The notes: generated from the sequence alone by a model not told the origin. 64,000 nucleotides of DNA from Alistipes onderdonkii (GCF_025145285.1 NZ_CP102251.1:3162001-3226000), one strand, 5' to 3'. Counted from the stretch's first letter, positions 37,617 through 47,120 are shown. A program made the numbers and translations.

Positions 37617-40151
37617 TCAGAACAACTCGCCTTGTTGGACGGGTTCGCCGTCCCCGCCTTCCGTCGCGGCCGCTTCCGCCCCCTTCTTCCCGGAGGGTTT
37701 CACCTGTTTTCCCCGGCCCGCTGTCTCCGGCTTGCTTTTCCCCGGCTTTCCCGCGGTGTCCTTTCCAGGCTTGTTCGCCGTGTCTTTCCCCGGCTTTCCC
37801 GCGGCGTCTTTTTCAGGCTTGTCCGCCACGCCTTTCCCCGGCTTTCCCGCGGTGTCCTTTCCAGGCTTGTCGGCCGTGTCTTCCCCCGGCTTTCCCGCGG
37901 CGTCCTTTCCAGGCTTGTCCGCCGTGTTTTCCCCCGGCTTTCCCGCGGTGTCTTTTTCAGGCTTGTCCACCGTGCCTTTTCCCGGCGCACCCGCATCATC
38001 GGCTGTCGCTGCCGGCTCCGGGGTTTTACGTCCGGCGCTATGGGACATTGCACCGTCGCCTTCCGATCCGGCCTTTTCCGCCGCGGCCGGGGCGCCATTG
38101 TTCCTGCCGCCGTTATTTGCCGTTGTTGCGCCGTCGGCTTCCGTCCCGTTTGCCGCCGGGGCTTGCTGCCCGCCGACCATGGCGATGAACTCCTCTTCGG
38201 AGATGATCTTCACGCCCAGCTTCTCGGCTTTCCTGAGCTTCGCCGGGCCCATGTTGTCGCCCGCCACGATGTAATCGACGTTGGCCGATACGGCCGCGAG
38301 GTTCCTGCCCCCGTGCATTTCGATCAGCTCCTTCATTTCGTCGCGGCTGCGCGAGAACTTGCCTGACACCACGAAACTGCGGCCTGCGAGCGACTCCGAC
38401 GCCAGCTCCCGCGCCTCCTCCTCGAACTTCAGCCCCGCGGCACGCAGGCGGCGGATGATGGCGTGGTTCTGCTCGTCGGCGAAATATTCGATGATCGCGT
38501 CGGCGATGCGTCCGCCCACCTCGTCGGCCTGGGTCAGCTCCTCGCGCGTGGCCCGCATCACGGCGTCGAGCGAGCGGAAATGCTCAGCCAGGTATTTGGC
38601 CGTCGTTTCGCCCACGAAGCGGATGCCGAGTCCGAACAGCACGCGGCGGAACGGCACCTCGACCGATCCGCGGATGCTGCGTATGATGTTGTCGGCCGAC
38701 TTTTCGCCCAGCCGCGGCAATTCCGCCAGCTGTCCGGCCTTCAGGTCGTACAGGTCGGCCACGTCGTGCACCAGCCCGTTTTCATAGAGCAGTTCCACGG
38801 TCTCCTCGCCCAGCCCCTCGATGTCCATCGCCTTGCGGCGGATGAAATGGATGATGCGTCCGACGATCTGCGGCGGGCATCCCCCCTGGTTGGGGCAGTA
38901 GTGCTTCGCCTCGCCCTCGTAGCGCACCAGCGGCGTGCCGCATTCGGGGCATACGGTGATGTATTCGAACGGTTTGCTGTCCGCAGGCCGCTGCGAGAGG
39001 TCTACCCCCGTGATCTTGGGGATGATCTCGCCGCCCTTCTCGACGTATACCATGTCGCCCGGGCGGATGTCCAGCAGGGCCATCTGCTCGGCGTTGTGCA
39101 GCGTCGCACGCCGCACGGTCGTCCCGGCCAGCAGCACCGGTTCGAGGTTCGCCACAGGCGTTATGGCTCCCGTGCGTCCCACCTGGAACGACACGCTGTC
39201 CAGCCGCGTGAGCGCCTGCTCGGCCTTGAACTTGTAGGCCACGGCCCATTTCGGGGCCTTGGCCGTGAATCCCAGCTGCCGCCTTACGGCGAAGTCGTTG
39301 ACCTTGATCACCACGCCGTCGGTCGGGAAGGGCAGGGCATGGCGCCCCTCGTCCCAATGCGCGATGTAGGCGTCGATCTGCTCCGCAGTGCGGCATATGC
39401 GCGCCGCGTCCGAGACTTTGAATCCCCACTCGCGGGCTTTCTGCAGGCTTTCCCAGTGGTTCGTGAAGGGCAGGTCGTCGCCCGCCAACTGGTAGAGCGT
39501 GCAGTCCAGGCCGCGGCGTGCGACCACCGACGACGCCTGCTGCTTGAGCGTCCCCGCCGCGGCGTTGCGCGGGTTTGCGAAGAGCGTCTCCCCGGCCGCC
39601 TCGCGCTCGGCGTTGATTTTGTCGAACGAGGCGTAGGGCATCAGGATCTCGCCCCGTATTTCGAAGTAGGGCGGCCAGTCGTCGCCCCTCAGGCGCAGGG
39701 GAACCGTGCGCACCGTACGTACGTTGGCCGTCACGTCGTCGCCCTGCGTGCCGTCGCCGCGCGTCACGGCACGCAGCAGCCGCCCGTCCTCGTAGGTGAG
39801 CGATATGGCCGTGCCGTCGAATTTCAGTTCGCAGACGAACTCCGTCGGCCCGGCCTCCTTTTCGATACGGGCGATGAATTCATGCAGTTCGTCGAGCGAA
39901 TAGGTGTTGCCGAGCGAAAGCATCGGGAACCGGTGCTTTACGCTCCGGAACTCCGACGTGATGTCGCTTCCGACACGCACCGAGGGCGAATTGGGGTCGG
40001 ACAGTTCGGGGTGCGCCCGTTCCAGATCCTGCAATTCGCGCATCATCGTGTCGAATTCGAAGTCGGAGATCTCAGGGGCGTTTTCGACGTAATATCTGAA
40101 GTTATGGTACTCGAGCTGCCGCCGCAGCTCTTCGATTTTCTCGCGTATCAT
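37617..40151 (-). CDS. ligA: NAD-dependent DNA ligase with repeat tail
   Basis: The protein has 844 residues, about 170 more than usual. The adenylation domain has the active-site Lys in CELKFDGTAI (near 117). An OB fold and the Zn-finger (CPECGTPL, then CPNQGGCP) follow, then HhH repeats and a BRCT domain (about 585-660, SLAGRSFVVSGKFSRSRDE). After it, about 185 residues consist mostly of an 11-residue unit such as KPGKDTAGKPE, encoded by 33-bp tandem repeats at 37730-37980. LigA seals nicks in replication and repair. The tail probably is disordered and basic/acidic. Confidence 0.96.
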   Translation of the reverse strand: MIREKIEELRRQLEYHNFRYYVENAPEISDFEFDTMMRELQDLERAHPELSDPNSPSVRVGSDITSEFRSVKHRFPMLSLGNTYSLDELHEFIARIEKEAGPTEFVCELKFDGTAISLTYEDGRLLRAVTRGDGTQGDDVTANVRTVRTVPLRLRGDDWPPYFEIRGEILMPYASFDKINAEREAAGETLFANPRNAAAGTLKQQASSVVARRGLDCTLYQLAGDDLPFTNHWESLQKAREWGFKVSDAARICRTAEQIDAYIAHWDEGRHALPFPTDGVVIKVNDFAVRRQLGFTAKAPKWAVAYKFKAEQALTRLDSVSFQVGRTGAITPVANLEPVLLAGTTVRRATLHNAEQMALLDIRPGDMVYVEKGGEIIPKITGVDLSQRPADSKPFEYITVCPECGTPLVRYEGEAKHYCPNQGGCPPQIVGRIIHFIRRKAMDIEGLGEETVELLYENGLVHDVADLYDLKAGQLAELPRLGEKSADNIIRSIRGSVEVPFRRVLFGLGIRFVGETTAKYLAEHFRSLDAVMRATREELTQADEVGGRIADAIIEYFADEQNHAIIRRLRAAGLKFEEEARELASESLAGRSFVVSGKFSRSRDEMKELIEMHGGRNLAAVSANVDYIVAGDNMGPAKLRKAEKLGVKIISEEEFIAMVGGQQAPAANGTEADGATTANNGGRNNGAPAAAEKAGSEGDGAMSHSAGRKTPEPAATADDAGAPGKGTVDKPEKDTAGKPGENTADKPGKDAAGKPGEDTADKPGKDTAGKPGKGVADKPEKDAAGKPGKDTANKPGKDTAGKPGKSKPETAGRGKQVKPSGKKGAEAAATEGGDGEPVQQGELF
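37720..37980. repeat. 33-bp tandem coding repeats in ligA
   Basis: Units contain CCCGGCTTTCCCGCGG and GTCTTTCCAGGCTTGTC-type words and repeat about eight times with point changes. They encode KPGKDTA/GKPEKDTA peptides on the minus strand. Confidence 0.88.
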
Positions 40152-40290
40152 AATATAAGTATAACCTGCGTAAAGGTACGTATTTTGTTTATAACATCCT
40201 GCAAATTCAAAAAAAATGCAAAAAAAAATTACGGATGTGGTGCGATATGTAAATTTTGCTTATAATTGCAGAAAATTTCCAAGCATTACT

Positions 40291-40626
40291 ATGGCTAAAC
40301 AGAATACGACGAAGAAACATATCGTAACGAGCTTTCACAACCTGACTCCCGAACTGCAGGATGCCGTAAAGGAAAAATACCCGCTGGGGTTCACCGAAGC
40401 GATGATGCGCGTGGACAAACCCAACGGCGATTTTTTCTATGCCGTGCCGTTCGATACCGACGAGATCGCCTATATGGTGAAGATCGACGTGAAGATCGAC
40501 GACAATGCGCAGGAGGAGGACGACAAGGATTACTACGACGACGAAATCAAGGGCGCCGACGAAATCCAGGACGACGCCAATTCCGATGACGGCGGCGGCG
40601 ACTCCGACGACGACGTGAATATCTGA
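40291..40626 (+). CDS. Conserved hypothetical protein with acidic tail
   Basis: The protein is about 111 residues from ATG 40291 (MAKQNTTKKHIVTSFHNLTPE); the frame is open upstream but that part has no protein character. A basic N-terminus, a middle segment (LQDAVKEKYPLGFTEAMMRVDKPNGDFFYAVPFDTDE) and a 40-residue Asp/Glu tail are visible. I believe this is a small Bacteroidota-conserved protein but cannot name a function. The LRR gene follows 7 bp later. Upstream, TAAATTTTGC near 40248 is one base longer than the -7 consensus. Confidence 0.6.
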   Translation: MAKQNTTKKHIVTSFHNLTPELQDAVKEKYPLGFTEAMMRVDKPNGDFFYAVPFDTDEIAYMVKIDVKIDDNAQEEDDKDYYDDEIKGADEIQDDANSDDGGGDSDDDVNI

Positions 40627-40633
40627 TCCGGCC

Positions 40634-41242
40634 ATGCTGCGCTTTATCCCTGCCCTCGCTCTGTTGCTGTTCACGGCCTGCGGCCTTGCTGAGAACGAGC
40701 AGGATGATAAGAACAAGCGTATTTATATTACATTCACAGACCCCGCCTTCGAGCAATTCTGTCTCGGAATGTTCGATTTGGATCACGACGGACGCATTTC
40801 GCGCTACGAGGCGCAGCGCGTCCTGGTGATGGATTGCTCCGGCCGCAACATCTCCGCGATGTGGGAGATCGGCGAGTTTTCCCGCCTGCGCGAGCTCGAT
40901 TGCAGCGGCAATAACCTCACGCGGCTCGACCTGCGCAAATGCCCCGACCTGCAAAAGCTCGATTGCGGCGACAACGAAATCACGTCGCTCGACATCGACG
41001 GCCTGCGCGGGCTGGCGGTGCTCGATTGTGCCGGGAACCTGCTCGCACGCCTCGACCTGAAATCCAACTCTTCCCTGCGCCAGCTCGATTGCCGCGGCAA
41101 CCTGCTGGTGACGCTCGACCTGACCCCCTGCTCGGGGCAGTTGCAGGCCGACACGCGCGACAACCCTTTCCTTACGACCGTCTATCGTCTCGGCTCGCAG
41201 GGCGTCGAATATAACGGGCCGACCGAGGTGGTCGTCCGCTGA
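40634..41242 (+). CDS. Lipoprotein with EF-hand-like loop and leucine-rich repeats
   Basis: The protein has 202 residues. The signal ends at a lipobox (LLLFTAC-G). DLDHDGRISRYEA near residue 50 matches a calcium-binding EF-hand loop (D-x-D-x-D-G-x-I). Then come leucine-rich repeats of the Bacteroidota type: LRELDCSGNNLTRLDLRKCP, LQKLDCGDNEITSLDI and more, each carrying a Cys after the LxxLD. The role is unknown; such surface LRR lipoproteins often bind other proteins. It appears cotranscribed with the upstream small gene. Confidence 0.78.
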   Translation: MLRFIPALALLLFTACGLAENEQDDKNKRIYITFTDPAFEQFCLGMFDLDHDGRISRYEAQRVLVMDCSGRNISAMWEIGEFSRLRELDCSGNNLTRLDLRKCPDLQKLDCGDNEITSLDIDGLRGLAVLDCAGNLLARLDLKSNSSLRQLDCRGNLLVTLDLTPCSGQLQADTRDNPFLTTVYRLGSQGVEYNGPTEVVVR

Positions 41243-41500
41243 CCGGAGCCTCCGTTTCCTGCCCCCCCCCGCATTGTTTTCCGCTGGCTGCCCGCGTCCG
41301 TTTTTCGCTGGCTGCCCGCGTCCGTTTCCTGCTGGCTGCCCGCGTCCGTTCCCCGCTGCCTCCCCGCATTGTTCCCCGCAGCCTGCCCGCATTGTTCCCC
41401 GTTGGCTGCCCACGTCGCTTCCCGCCGGCCGCCCGCGTCGCTTCCCGTCGGTTGCCGTGTCCGTTTCCTGCCGTTCCCGGCGTTGTCTTTTGCCTTCCGC
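41243..41500. repeat. Degenerate intergenic repeats downstream of the LRR gene
   Basis: Words such as GGCTGCCCGCGTCCGTTT recur about ten times with variants, followed by TTCCCGTCGGTTG. No gene is present. Confidence 0.7.
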
Positions 41501-41556
41501 AGCGGGTTTGCGGCACGCTTATTTCTGATACATTGTTGAAAAGTCGCCGCCGCGGG

Positions 41557-41589
41557 TTGGGTATTTCGGATAATAATTCTTACCTTTGG
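41557..41589 (+). promoter_or_regulatory. purA promoter
   Basis: TTG (41557-41559) and TACCTTTGG (41581-41589) are about 21 bp apart. The last base is off the Y position. The leader is about 35 nt. Confidence 0.55.
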
Positions 41590-41631
41590 GTGCAAAAAAT
41601 GTCTTTTGCGCCATAAATATTACCGGATACA

Positions 41632-42897
41632 ATGAAAAAAGTTGACGTTATCCTCGGCCTGCAATGGGGTGACGAGGGCAAGGGAAAAGTTGTGGATGTG
41701 CTGACGCCTGGCTACCAGGTCGTAGCCCGCTTCCAGGGCGGCCCCAATGCCGGTCATACATTGGAATTCAACGGCGAGAAATACGTGCTCCGCTCGATCC
41801 CTTCGGGCATATTCCAGGGCGGTAAGACCAATATCATCGGTAACGGTGTGGTGATCGACGCCGTCCTTTTCCGTGAAGAGGCCGAAGCGCTCGCGGCCAG
41901 CGGCCACGACCTCACCAAGCAGCTCTGCATTTCGAAGAAGGCCCACCTGATCCTGCCCACGCACCGCATCCTCGATGCTGCGTACGAGGAGGCCAAGGGC
42001 AGCGCCAGGATCGGCACCACCGGCAAGGGCATCGGCCCGACCTATACCGACAAGGTCAGCCGCAACGGCATGCGCGTGGGCGATGTGCTGAGCGCCGATT
42101 TCGAAAAGATATACGCCCGCGCCAAGGCTCGCCACGAGAAGATCCTGCGCAGCCTGGCCTGCGAGTACGACATCACCGAGTTGGAACAGAAGTGGTTCGC
42201 GGCGGTCGAGTACCTGCGTCGTTTCAACATCATCGACAGCGAGTATTTCGTCAACGAGTGCCTCGCCGCGGACAAGAGCATCCTGGCCGAAGGCGCGCAG
42301 GGAACACTGCTCGACGTGGATTTCGGTTCCTATCCGTTCGTCACCTCGTCGAATACCGTCTGCGCCGGCGCCTGCATCGGGCTGGGCATCGCCCCGAACC
42401 GCATCGGCGAGGTCTACGGTATCTTCAAGGCCTACTGCACACGCGTCGGCAGCGGCCCGTTCCCCACGGAGCTGTTCGACGAAACGGGTGCCCGGCTGCG
42501 CGACATCGGTCATGAGTACGGAGCCGTCACGGGGCGCGAGCGCCGTTGCGGATGGCTCGACATGGTGGCGCTCAGGTATTCGATCATGATTAACGGCGTG
42601 ACGCAGCTCATCATGATGAAGTCCGACGTCATGAACGATTTCGAGACCATCCGCGTCGCCACCGAATACGAGGTCGGCGGCAAACGTACGTCGTATTTCC
42701 CCTATGAGGTCGGCGACGACCTGAAACCCGTCTACCGCGAGTTCCCGGGGTGGAAATGCGACCTGCGCGCCTTCACCCGCTACGAGGACTTCCCCGCGGA
42801 GTTCAAGGCCTATGTCGAGTTCATCGAACGCGAGACGGGTGTTCCGGTGAAGATCATCTCCGTCGGCCCCGACCGCGGCGAAACCATCGTAAGATAG
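41632..42897 (+). CDS. purA: Adenylosuccinate synthetase
   Basis: The protein has 421 residues, the normal length. It has the GTP-binding QWGDEGKGKVVD (near residue 10), the IMP/Asp-binding GPNAGHTLEF, GTTGKGIGPTYTDKVSRNG near residue 125, and AEGAQGTLLDVDFG. It joins IMP and aspartate in AMP synthesis. It is followed 22 bp later by etfB. Confidence 0.97.
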   Translation: MKKVDVILGLQWGDEGKGKVVDVLTPGYQVVARFQGGPNAGHTLEFNGEKYVLRSIPSGIFQGGKTNIIGNGVVIDAVLFREEAEALAASGHDLTKQLCISKKAHLILPTHRILDAAYEEAKGSARIGTTGKGIGPTYTDKVSRNGMRVGDVLSADFEKIYARAKARHEKILRSLACEYDITELEQKWFAAVEYLRRFNIIDSEYFVNECLAADKSILAEGAQGTLLDVDFGSYPFVTSSNTVCAGACIGLGIAPNRIGEVYGIFKAYCTRVGSGPFPTELFDETGARLRDIGHEYGAVTGRERRCGWLDMVALRYSIMINGVTQLIMMKSDVMNDFETIRVATEYEVGGKRTSYFPYEVGDDLKPVYREFPGWKCDLRAFTRYEDFPAEFKAYVEFIERETGVPVKIISVGPDRGETIVR

Positions 42898-42919
42898 CTA
42901 TTAACCATAAATACCTACT

Positions 42920-43798
42920 ATGAAAAAACAGCTGAAAATTGTTGTATTGGCAAAGCAGGTGCCCGATACCCGCAACGTGGGTAAGGATGCGATGACCCCC
43001 GAAGGGACGGTCAACCGCGCGGCGCTGCCGGCCATCTTCAATCCCGAAGATCTCAATGCGCTCGAAATGGCGCTCGCGCTTAAAGACCGCACCGACGCTT
43101 CGACGGTTCATATCCTGACGATGGGGCCCCAGCGTGCCGCCGACATCATCCGCGACGCGATGTTCCGCGGCGCCGACGGCGGTTACCTGCTTTCGGGCCG
43201 CGAATTCGCCGGTTCGGACACGCTCGCCACGTCGTACGCCTTGTCGTGCGCCCTGAAAAAGATCCGACCCGACATCATTTTCGCCGGCCGCCAGGCCATC
43301 GACGGCGATACGGCGCAGGTCGGCCCCCAGGTGGCTGAGAAACTCGGCCTGCCGCAGGTTACCTATGCCGAAGAGATCCTCGACATCAAGGACAGCACGC
43401 TGGTTATCCGGCGCCGCCTGAACTGCGGCACCGAGACCGTCGAGTGCCCCGTCCCGGCTGTCATTACGGTCAACGCCTCGGCTCCCGAGTGCCGTCCGCG
43501 CAACGCCAAGCGCGTGATGACCTACAAATTCGCCCTCTCGGGGGCTGAAATCGCCGCGGCGCCCGAATCGGAAGCCGCACGGCGCGCCGCCGCCAAGCCC
43601 TACCTGCAGATCGTCGAGTGGGCTGCCGCCGACGTCGATCCCGACCCGCAGCAGCTCGGCCTTCAGGGTTCGCCCACGAAGGTCAAGAAGATCGAGAACG
43701 TGGTTTTCCAGGCCAAGGAGGCCAAGAAGCTCACTGCTGCCGACGAGGATATCAATTCACTGATGGTCGAACTTATCGCGAGCCACACGCTCGGTTAA
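42920..43798 (+). CDS. etfB: Electron transfer flavoprotein subunit beta
   Basis: The protein has 292 residues. The N-terminus KIVVLAKQVPDTRNVG, AIFNPEDLNALEMAL and the AMP/FAD region FAGRQAIDGDTAQVGPQVAE are typical. With EtfA it carries electrons from acyl-CoA dehydrogenases. The gene is first of three (etfB-etfA-acyl-CoA dehydrogenase), with a 14-bp gap to etfA. The family also includes electron-bifurcating forms; the presence of a dehydrogenase as partner makes either possible. Confidence 0.94.
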   Translation: MKKQLKIVVLAKQVPDTRNVGKDAMTPEGTVNRAALPAIFNPEDLNALEMALALKDRTDASTVHILTMGPQRAADIIRDAMFRGADGGYLLSGREFAGSDTLATSYALSCALKKIRPDIIFAGRQAIDGDTAQVGPQVAEKLGLPQVTYAEEILDIKDSTLVIRRRLNCGTETVECPVPAVITVNASAPECRPRNAKRVMTYKFALSGAEIAAAPESEAARRAAAKPYLQIVEWAAADVDPDPQQLGLQGSPTKVKKIENVVFQAKEAKKLTAADEDINSLMVELIASHTLG

Positions 43799-43812
43799 TA
43801 CGTGCATAGGAG

Positions 43813-44832
43813 ATGAACAACATATTCGTATATATCGAGAACGAGGGCGGCAAGGCCGCCGAGGTGTGCCTCGAACTGATGACCAAGGGCCGCGAACTGG
43901 CCACGACGCTGGGCGTGAAACTCGAAGCCGTGGTGCTGGGCGAGAACCTCGCCGGCATCGAGCACGAGCTCGCCAAATACGGCGCCGATACCGTATGGAT
44001 CGCCGACGACAAGGTGTTCGCACCGTTCCGTACGCTGCCCCATACGGCCGTCATGTGCGGCCTGATCGAGCAGGAGAAACCCCAGATCGTGCTGTTCGGC
44101 GCGACGTGCAACGGCCGCGATTTCGCGCCGCGCGTGTCGTCGGCGCTTTACAGCGGCCTTACGGCCGACTGTACGCAGCTGGTGATCGGCGACCACAAAG
44201 ACGCCAAGAGCGGCAGGGAGTACAAAGACCTGCTCTACCAGATCCGCCCCGCCTTCGGCGGCAACATCATCGCCACGATCGTCAACCCCGACAACCGTCC
44301 GCAGATGGCCACCGTCCGCGAAGGCGTCATGCGCCGCGAATATGCCGCCAAGCCGGGTGCCGGCGAGGTGAAGAAGATCGAGTGGCAGAAATTCGTGAAG
44401 GACGCAGACCTCGCGGTGAAGATCATCGACCGTGAGATTGCCGAGAGCAAGATCGACATCAAGGGTGCCGGCGTCATCGTCGCGGGCGGCTACGGCATGG
44501 GTTCGAAGGAGAACTTCGACCTGGTGTTCGAGCTGGCCGACGTGCTGGGTGCCGAGGTGGGCGCGAGCCGCGCAGCCGTCGACGCCGGGTTCGCAGACCA
44601 TGCGCGCCAGGTGGGTCAGACCGGTGTGACGGTACGCCCCAAACTCTACATCGCCTGCGGTATCTCGGGGCAGATCCAGCATACGGCCGGCATGGACGGC
44701 TCGGCCATGGTCATTTCGATCAACACCGACCCCGAAGCCCCGATCAACAAGATTGCCGACTACGCCATCACGGGCGACGTCAACGAGGTGATCCCCAAGA
44801 TGATTAAGTACTACAAACAAAATTCGAAGTAA
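43813..44832 (+). CDS. etfA: Electron transfer flavoprotein subunit alpha
   Basis: The protein has 339 residues. The C-terminal FAD domain has the fingerprint VIVAGGYGMGS, GASRAAVDAGFADHARQVGQTG, ACGISGQIQH and SINTDPEAPI. The heterodimer with EtfB is cytosolic. Its TAA stop shares a base with the ATG of the dehydrogenase gene (TAATG), a sign of coupled translation. Confidence 0.95.
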   Translation: MNNIFVYIENEGGKAAEVCLELMTKGRELATTLGVKLEAVVLGENLAGIEHELAKYGADTVWIADDKVFAPFRTLPHTAVMCGLIEQEKPQIVLFGATCNGRDFAPRVSSALYSGLTADCTQLVIGDHKDAKSGREYKDLLYQIRPAFGGNIIATIVNPDNRPQMATVREGVMRREYAAKPGAGEVKKIEWQKFVKDADLAVKIIDREIAESKIDIKGAGVIVAGGYGMGSKENFDLVFELADVLGAEVGASRAAVDAGFADHARQVGQTGVTVRPKLYIACGISGQIQHTAGMDGSAMVISINTDPEAPINKIADYAITGDVNEVIPKMIKYYKQNSK

Positions 44833-46559
44833 TGGCTAATTTCTTTTCAGACAATAAGGATTTGCAGTTCCACCTCCAGCATCCGATGATGCGCAAGATC
44901 GTGGAGCTGAAAGAGCGCGGCTTCGCCGAGAAAGACCTCTACGATTTCGCGCCGCAGGATTTCGAAGACGCCATGGACTCCTACCGCCGCGTGCTGGAGA
45001 TCGCCGGTGAAGTCTGCGGCGAGGTCATTGCTCCCAATGCCGAGGGCGTGGATCACGAAGGCCCCCGCGTCGTGAACGACCACGTGGAGTACGCTGCGGG
45101 CACGGTTCAGAACATGAAGGCCATCGTCGACGCGGGCCTGAGCGGCCTTACGCTGCCCCGCAAGTACGACGGCCTGAATTTCCCGCTGGTCTGCTTCGTG
45201 ATGGCCAACGAGATGGTCGCCCGCGCCGATGCCGGCTTCGAGAACATCTGGGGTTTGCAGGACTGTGCCGAGACGCTCAACGAGTTCGCCTCGGAGGAGC
45301 TCAAGGCCAAATACCTGCCGTGGGTTTCCGCGGGTGCTACTTGCGCCATGGATCTTACCGAGCCGGATGCGGGTTCCGACCTGGGCGCCGTGATGCTCAA
45401 GGCTACGTGGTCCGAGGAGAAGCAGACCTGGCTGCTGAACGGCGTCAAGCGCTTCATCACCAACGGCGACGGCGACGTTTCGCTCGTGCTGGCGCGTACC
45501 GAAGAGGGTACCACCGACGCCCGCGGACTGTCGATGCTCGTCTATGACAAGCGCGACGGCGGCGTGAAGGTACGCCGTATCGAGAACAAAATGGGTATCA
45601 AGGGCTCTCCGACGTGCGAGCTGGTCTTCACCAACGCCCCCGCGCAGCTGGTCGGCGACCGCAAGATGGGCCTTATCAAATACGTGATGTCGCTGATGAA
45701 CGCCGCCCGCCTGGGTATCGGTGCGCAGTCGGTGGGCTTGTGCGAAGCCGCCTACCGCGAGGCGCTGAAATACGCCCAGGAGCGTGAGCAGTTCGGCAAG
45801 CCGATCATCCGCTTCGCGGCCGTTGCGGAGATGCTCTCCAACATGAAGGCCAAGTTGCAGGGTGTCCGTGCGCTGTTGTACGAGACGACGCGCTTCGTCG
45901 AGGTCTACAAGCAGTACGGCCATATTGCGCACGAGCGTCCGCTCGAAGGCGACGAACGCCAGGAGATGAAGTTCTACAACCGCCTGGCCGACGGCTTCAC
46001 GCCGCTCGTTAAGCTCTTCTCGTCGGAGTACGCCAACCAGCAGGCCTACGACGCCATCCAGATCCACGGCGGCTCGGGCTTCATGAAGGACTATCCCTGC
46101 GAGCGCCTCTACCGCGACGCACGTATCATGAATATCTACGAGGGTACTTCGCAGCTGCAGGTCGTGGCGGCGATCAACGCCGTGACCAAGGGCACCTTCA
46201 TGGAGCAGATCGAGCGTTACGCTGCCACCGAATACAACCAGCCCATGCAGCCCGTCGTTGCGAAGCTGAAGGAGCTGACCGCGAAGTTCTCGGAAATGAC
46301 CGCCCATGTCGAAGCCGGGGACAAGGAACTTTGCGGCTTCAAGGATTTCCACGCACGCCGTCTGGTCGAGACCGCCGGCCATATCATCATCACCTACCTG
46401 CTGGCCCGTCAGGCCGGCGAGTCGGAGGAGTATGCCGATTCGGCGAAAATCTTCTGCAAACTTGCCGAGGGTAAGATCTCGGAGGCCTATACCTACGTCA
46501 TGAACTCCACGCTCGAAGACGTCGCGCTGTTCCGCGCCGTTGCCGAAGAGGCGGAGTAA
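44832..46559 (+). CDS. Acyl-CoA dehydrogenase family protein
   Basis: The protein has 575 residues, longer than a 380-residue core dehydrogenase. The core shows ATCAMDLTEPDAGSDLGAVMLKA, GVKRFITNGDGD, and QIHGGSGFMKDYPCERLYRDARI. A helical C-terminal extension of about 150 residues is present, as in the larger acyl-CoA dehydrogenases. It passes electrons to the EtfAB encoded upstream. The acyl chain specificity (for example butyryl-CoA) is not visible. A clear terminator follows. Confidence 0.94.
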   Translation: MANFFSDNKDLQFHLQHPMMRKIVELKERGFAEKDLYDFAPQDFEDAMDSYRRVLEIAGEVCGEVIAPNAEGVDHEGPRVVNDHVEYAAGTVQNMKAIVDAGLSGLTLPRKYDGLNFPLVCFVMANEMVARADAGFENIWGLQDCAETLNEFASEELKAKYLPWVSAGATCAMDLTEPDAGSDLGAVMLKATWSEEKQTWLLNGVKRFITNGDGDVSLVLARTEEGTTDARGLSMLVYDKRDGGVKVRRIENKMGIKGSPTCELVFTNAPAQLVGDRKMGLIKYVMSLMNAARLGIGAQSVGLCEAAYREALKYAQEREQFGKPIIRFAAVAEMLSNMKAKLQGVRALLYETTRFVEVYKQYGHIAHERPLEGDERQEMKFYNRLADGFTPLVKLFSSEYANQQAYDAIQIHGGSGFMKDYPCERLYRDARIMNIYEGTSQLQVVAAINAVTKGTFMEQIERYAATEYNQPMQPVVAKLKELTAKFSEMTAHVEAGDKELCGFKDFHARRLVETAGHIIITYLLARQAGESEEYADSAKIFCKLAEGKISEAYTYVMNSTLEDVALFRAVAEEAE

Positions 46560-46580
46560 GGTGCCGTATTTCAGTATGTA

Positions 46581-46610
46581 AAAAGGTTCCGCTTTTGCGG
46601 AACCTTTTTT
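46581..46610 (+). terminator. Terminator of the etf operon
   Basis: AAAAGGTTCCGC (46581-46592) pairs with GCGGAACCTTTT (46597-46608), with a run of T. From 46614 to about 46735 there are only words such as GTTTGCCGGTTAT repeated irregularly. Confidence 0.88.
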
Positions 46611-46753
46611 TTTGTACGTTGTCCGTTGCCGATTGTTGCCGCCGGTTCTTGATTGCTGTTTATCTGTTTTTCGGTTATCTGTTTGCCGGTTATTTGTTTG
46701 CCGCTTATCGGGTTTGCCCCGGCGGATACCCGCCGCCGAAGCCCCCGAGGGGT

Positions 46754-47005
46754 TTATTTTTCTTTCGGCGGGTAATTGAGCGGTGCGAAAAATTCGTCGA
46801 GTGTAATGTTGTAAAACTTGCAAATAATTGTTATAGTCGTCAGATTCGGGAAATTCTTGCCGGATTCGAGTTGTGCAATTCCCAACCCGGTCGCTTCGGC
46901 CAACTCCTCCTGCGATTGGTGGTCGTGCAAGCGCCTTAGTTCCTTCACCCGCAGAATGATTTTTTGAAGCAATTCTTCGTCGCGGCGTTGTTTTTTTTGT
47001 TCCAT
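46754..47005 (-). CDS. XRE-type helix-turn-helix regulator
   Basis: The protein has 83 residues. A single HTH_3 domain covers about residues 15-72 (LRRLHDHQSQEELAEATGLGIAQLESGKNFPNLTTI). An LDEFFAP motif closes the fold. It probably binds the palindrome 32 bp upstream (47037-47058) and may regulate itself or the RNA on the other strand. There is no toxin partner beside it. Confidence 0.9.
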   Translation of the reverse strand: MEQKKQRRDEELLQKIILRVKELRRLHDHQSQEELAEATGLGIAQLESGKNFPNLTTITIICKFYNITLDEFFAPLNYPPKEK

Positions 47006-47036
47006 TATACAAAAAAATGGAATAAGTCGATTTTTT

Positions 47037-47058
47037 ATACTTAAACATGTTTAAGTAT
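47037..47058. promoter_or_regulatory. Perfect 22-bp palindrome, likely operator
   Basis: ATACTTAAACATGTTTAAGTAT reads the same on both strands. It lies 32 bp upstream of the HTH gene start and 14 bp before a plus-strand -7 box. Binding by the HTH protein is an inference. Confidence 0.65.
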
Positions 47059-47071
47059 TGAGTAATTTGCT

Positions 47072-47080
47072 TATATTTGT
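47072..47080 (+). promoter_or_regulatory. Plus-strand -7 box near the palindrome
   Basis: TATATTTGT is an exact match. It points right, toward the RNA region. Confidence 0.45.
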
Positions 47081-47111
47081 ACAAGTAAAATTCCGATTAC
47101 AGAAATTATGC

Positions 47112-47120
47112 TAACTTTGC
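47112..47120 (+). promoter_or_regulatory. -7 box of the multi-hairpin RNA
   Basis: TAACTTTGC is an exact match. No clear -33 element is seen. A transcript would begin near 47127. Confidence 0.5.

Noticed and set aside
37720..37980. Regular repeats that could be taken for a CRISPR array
   Set aside because: There are no unique spacers; the repeats are in frame inside ligA.
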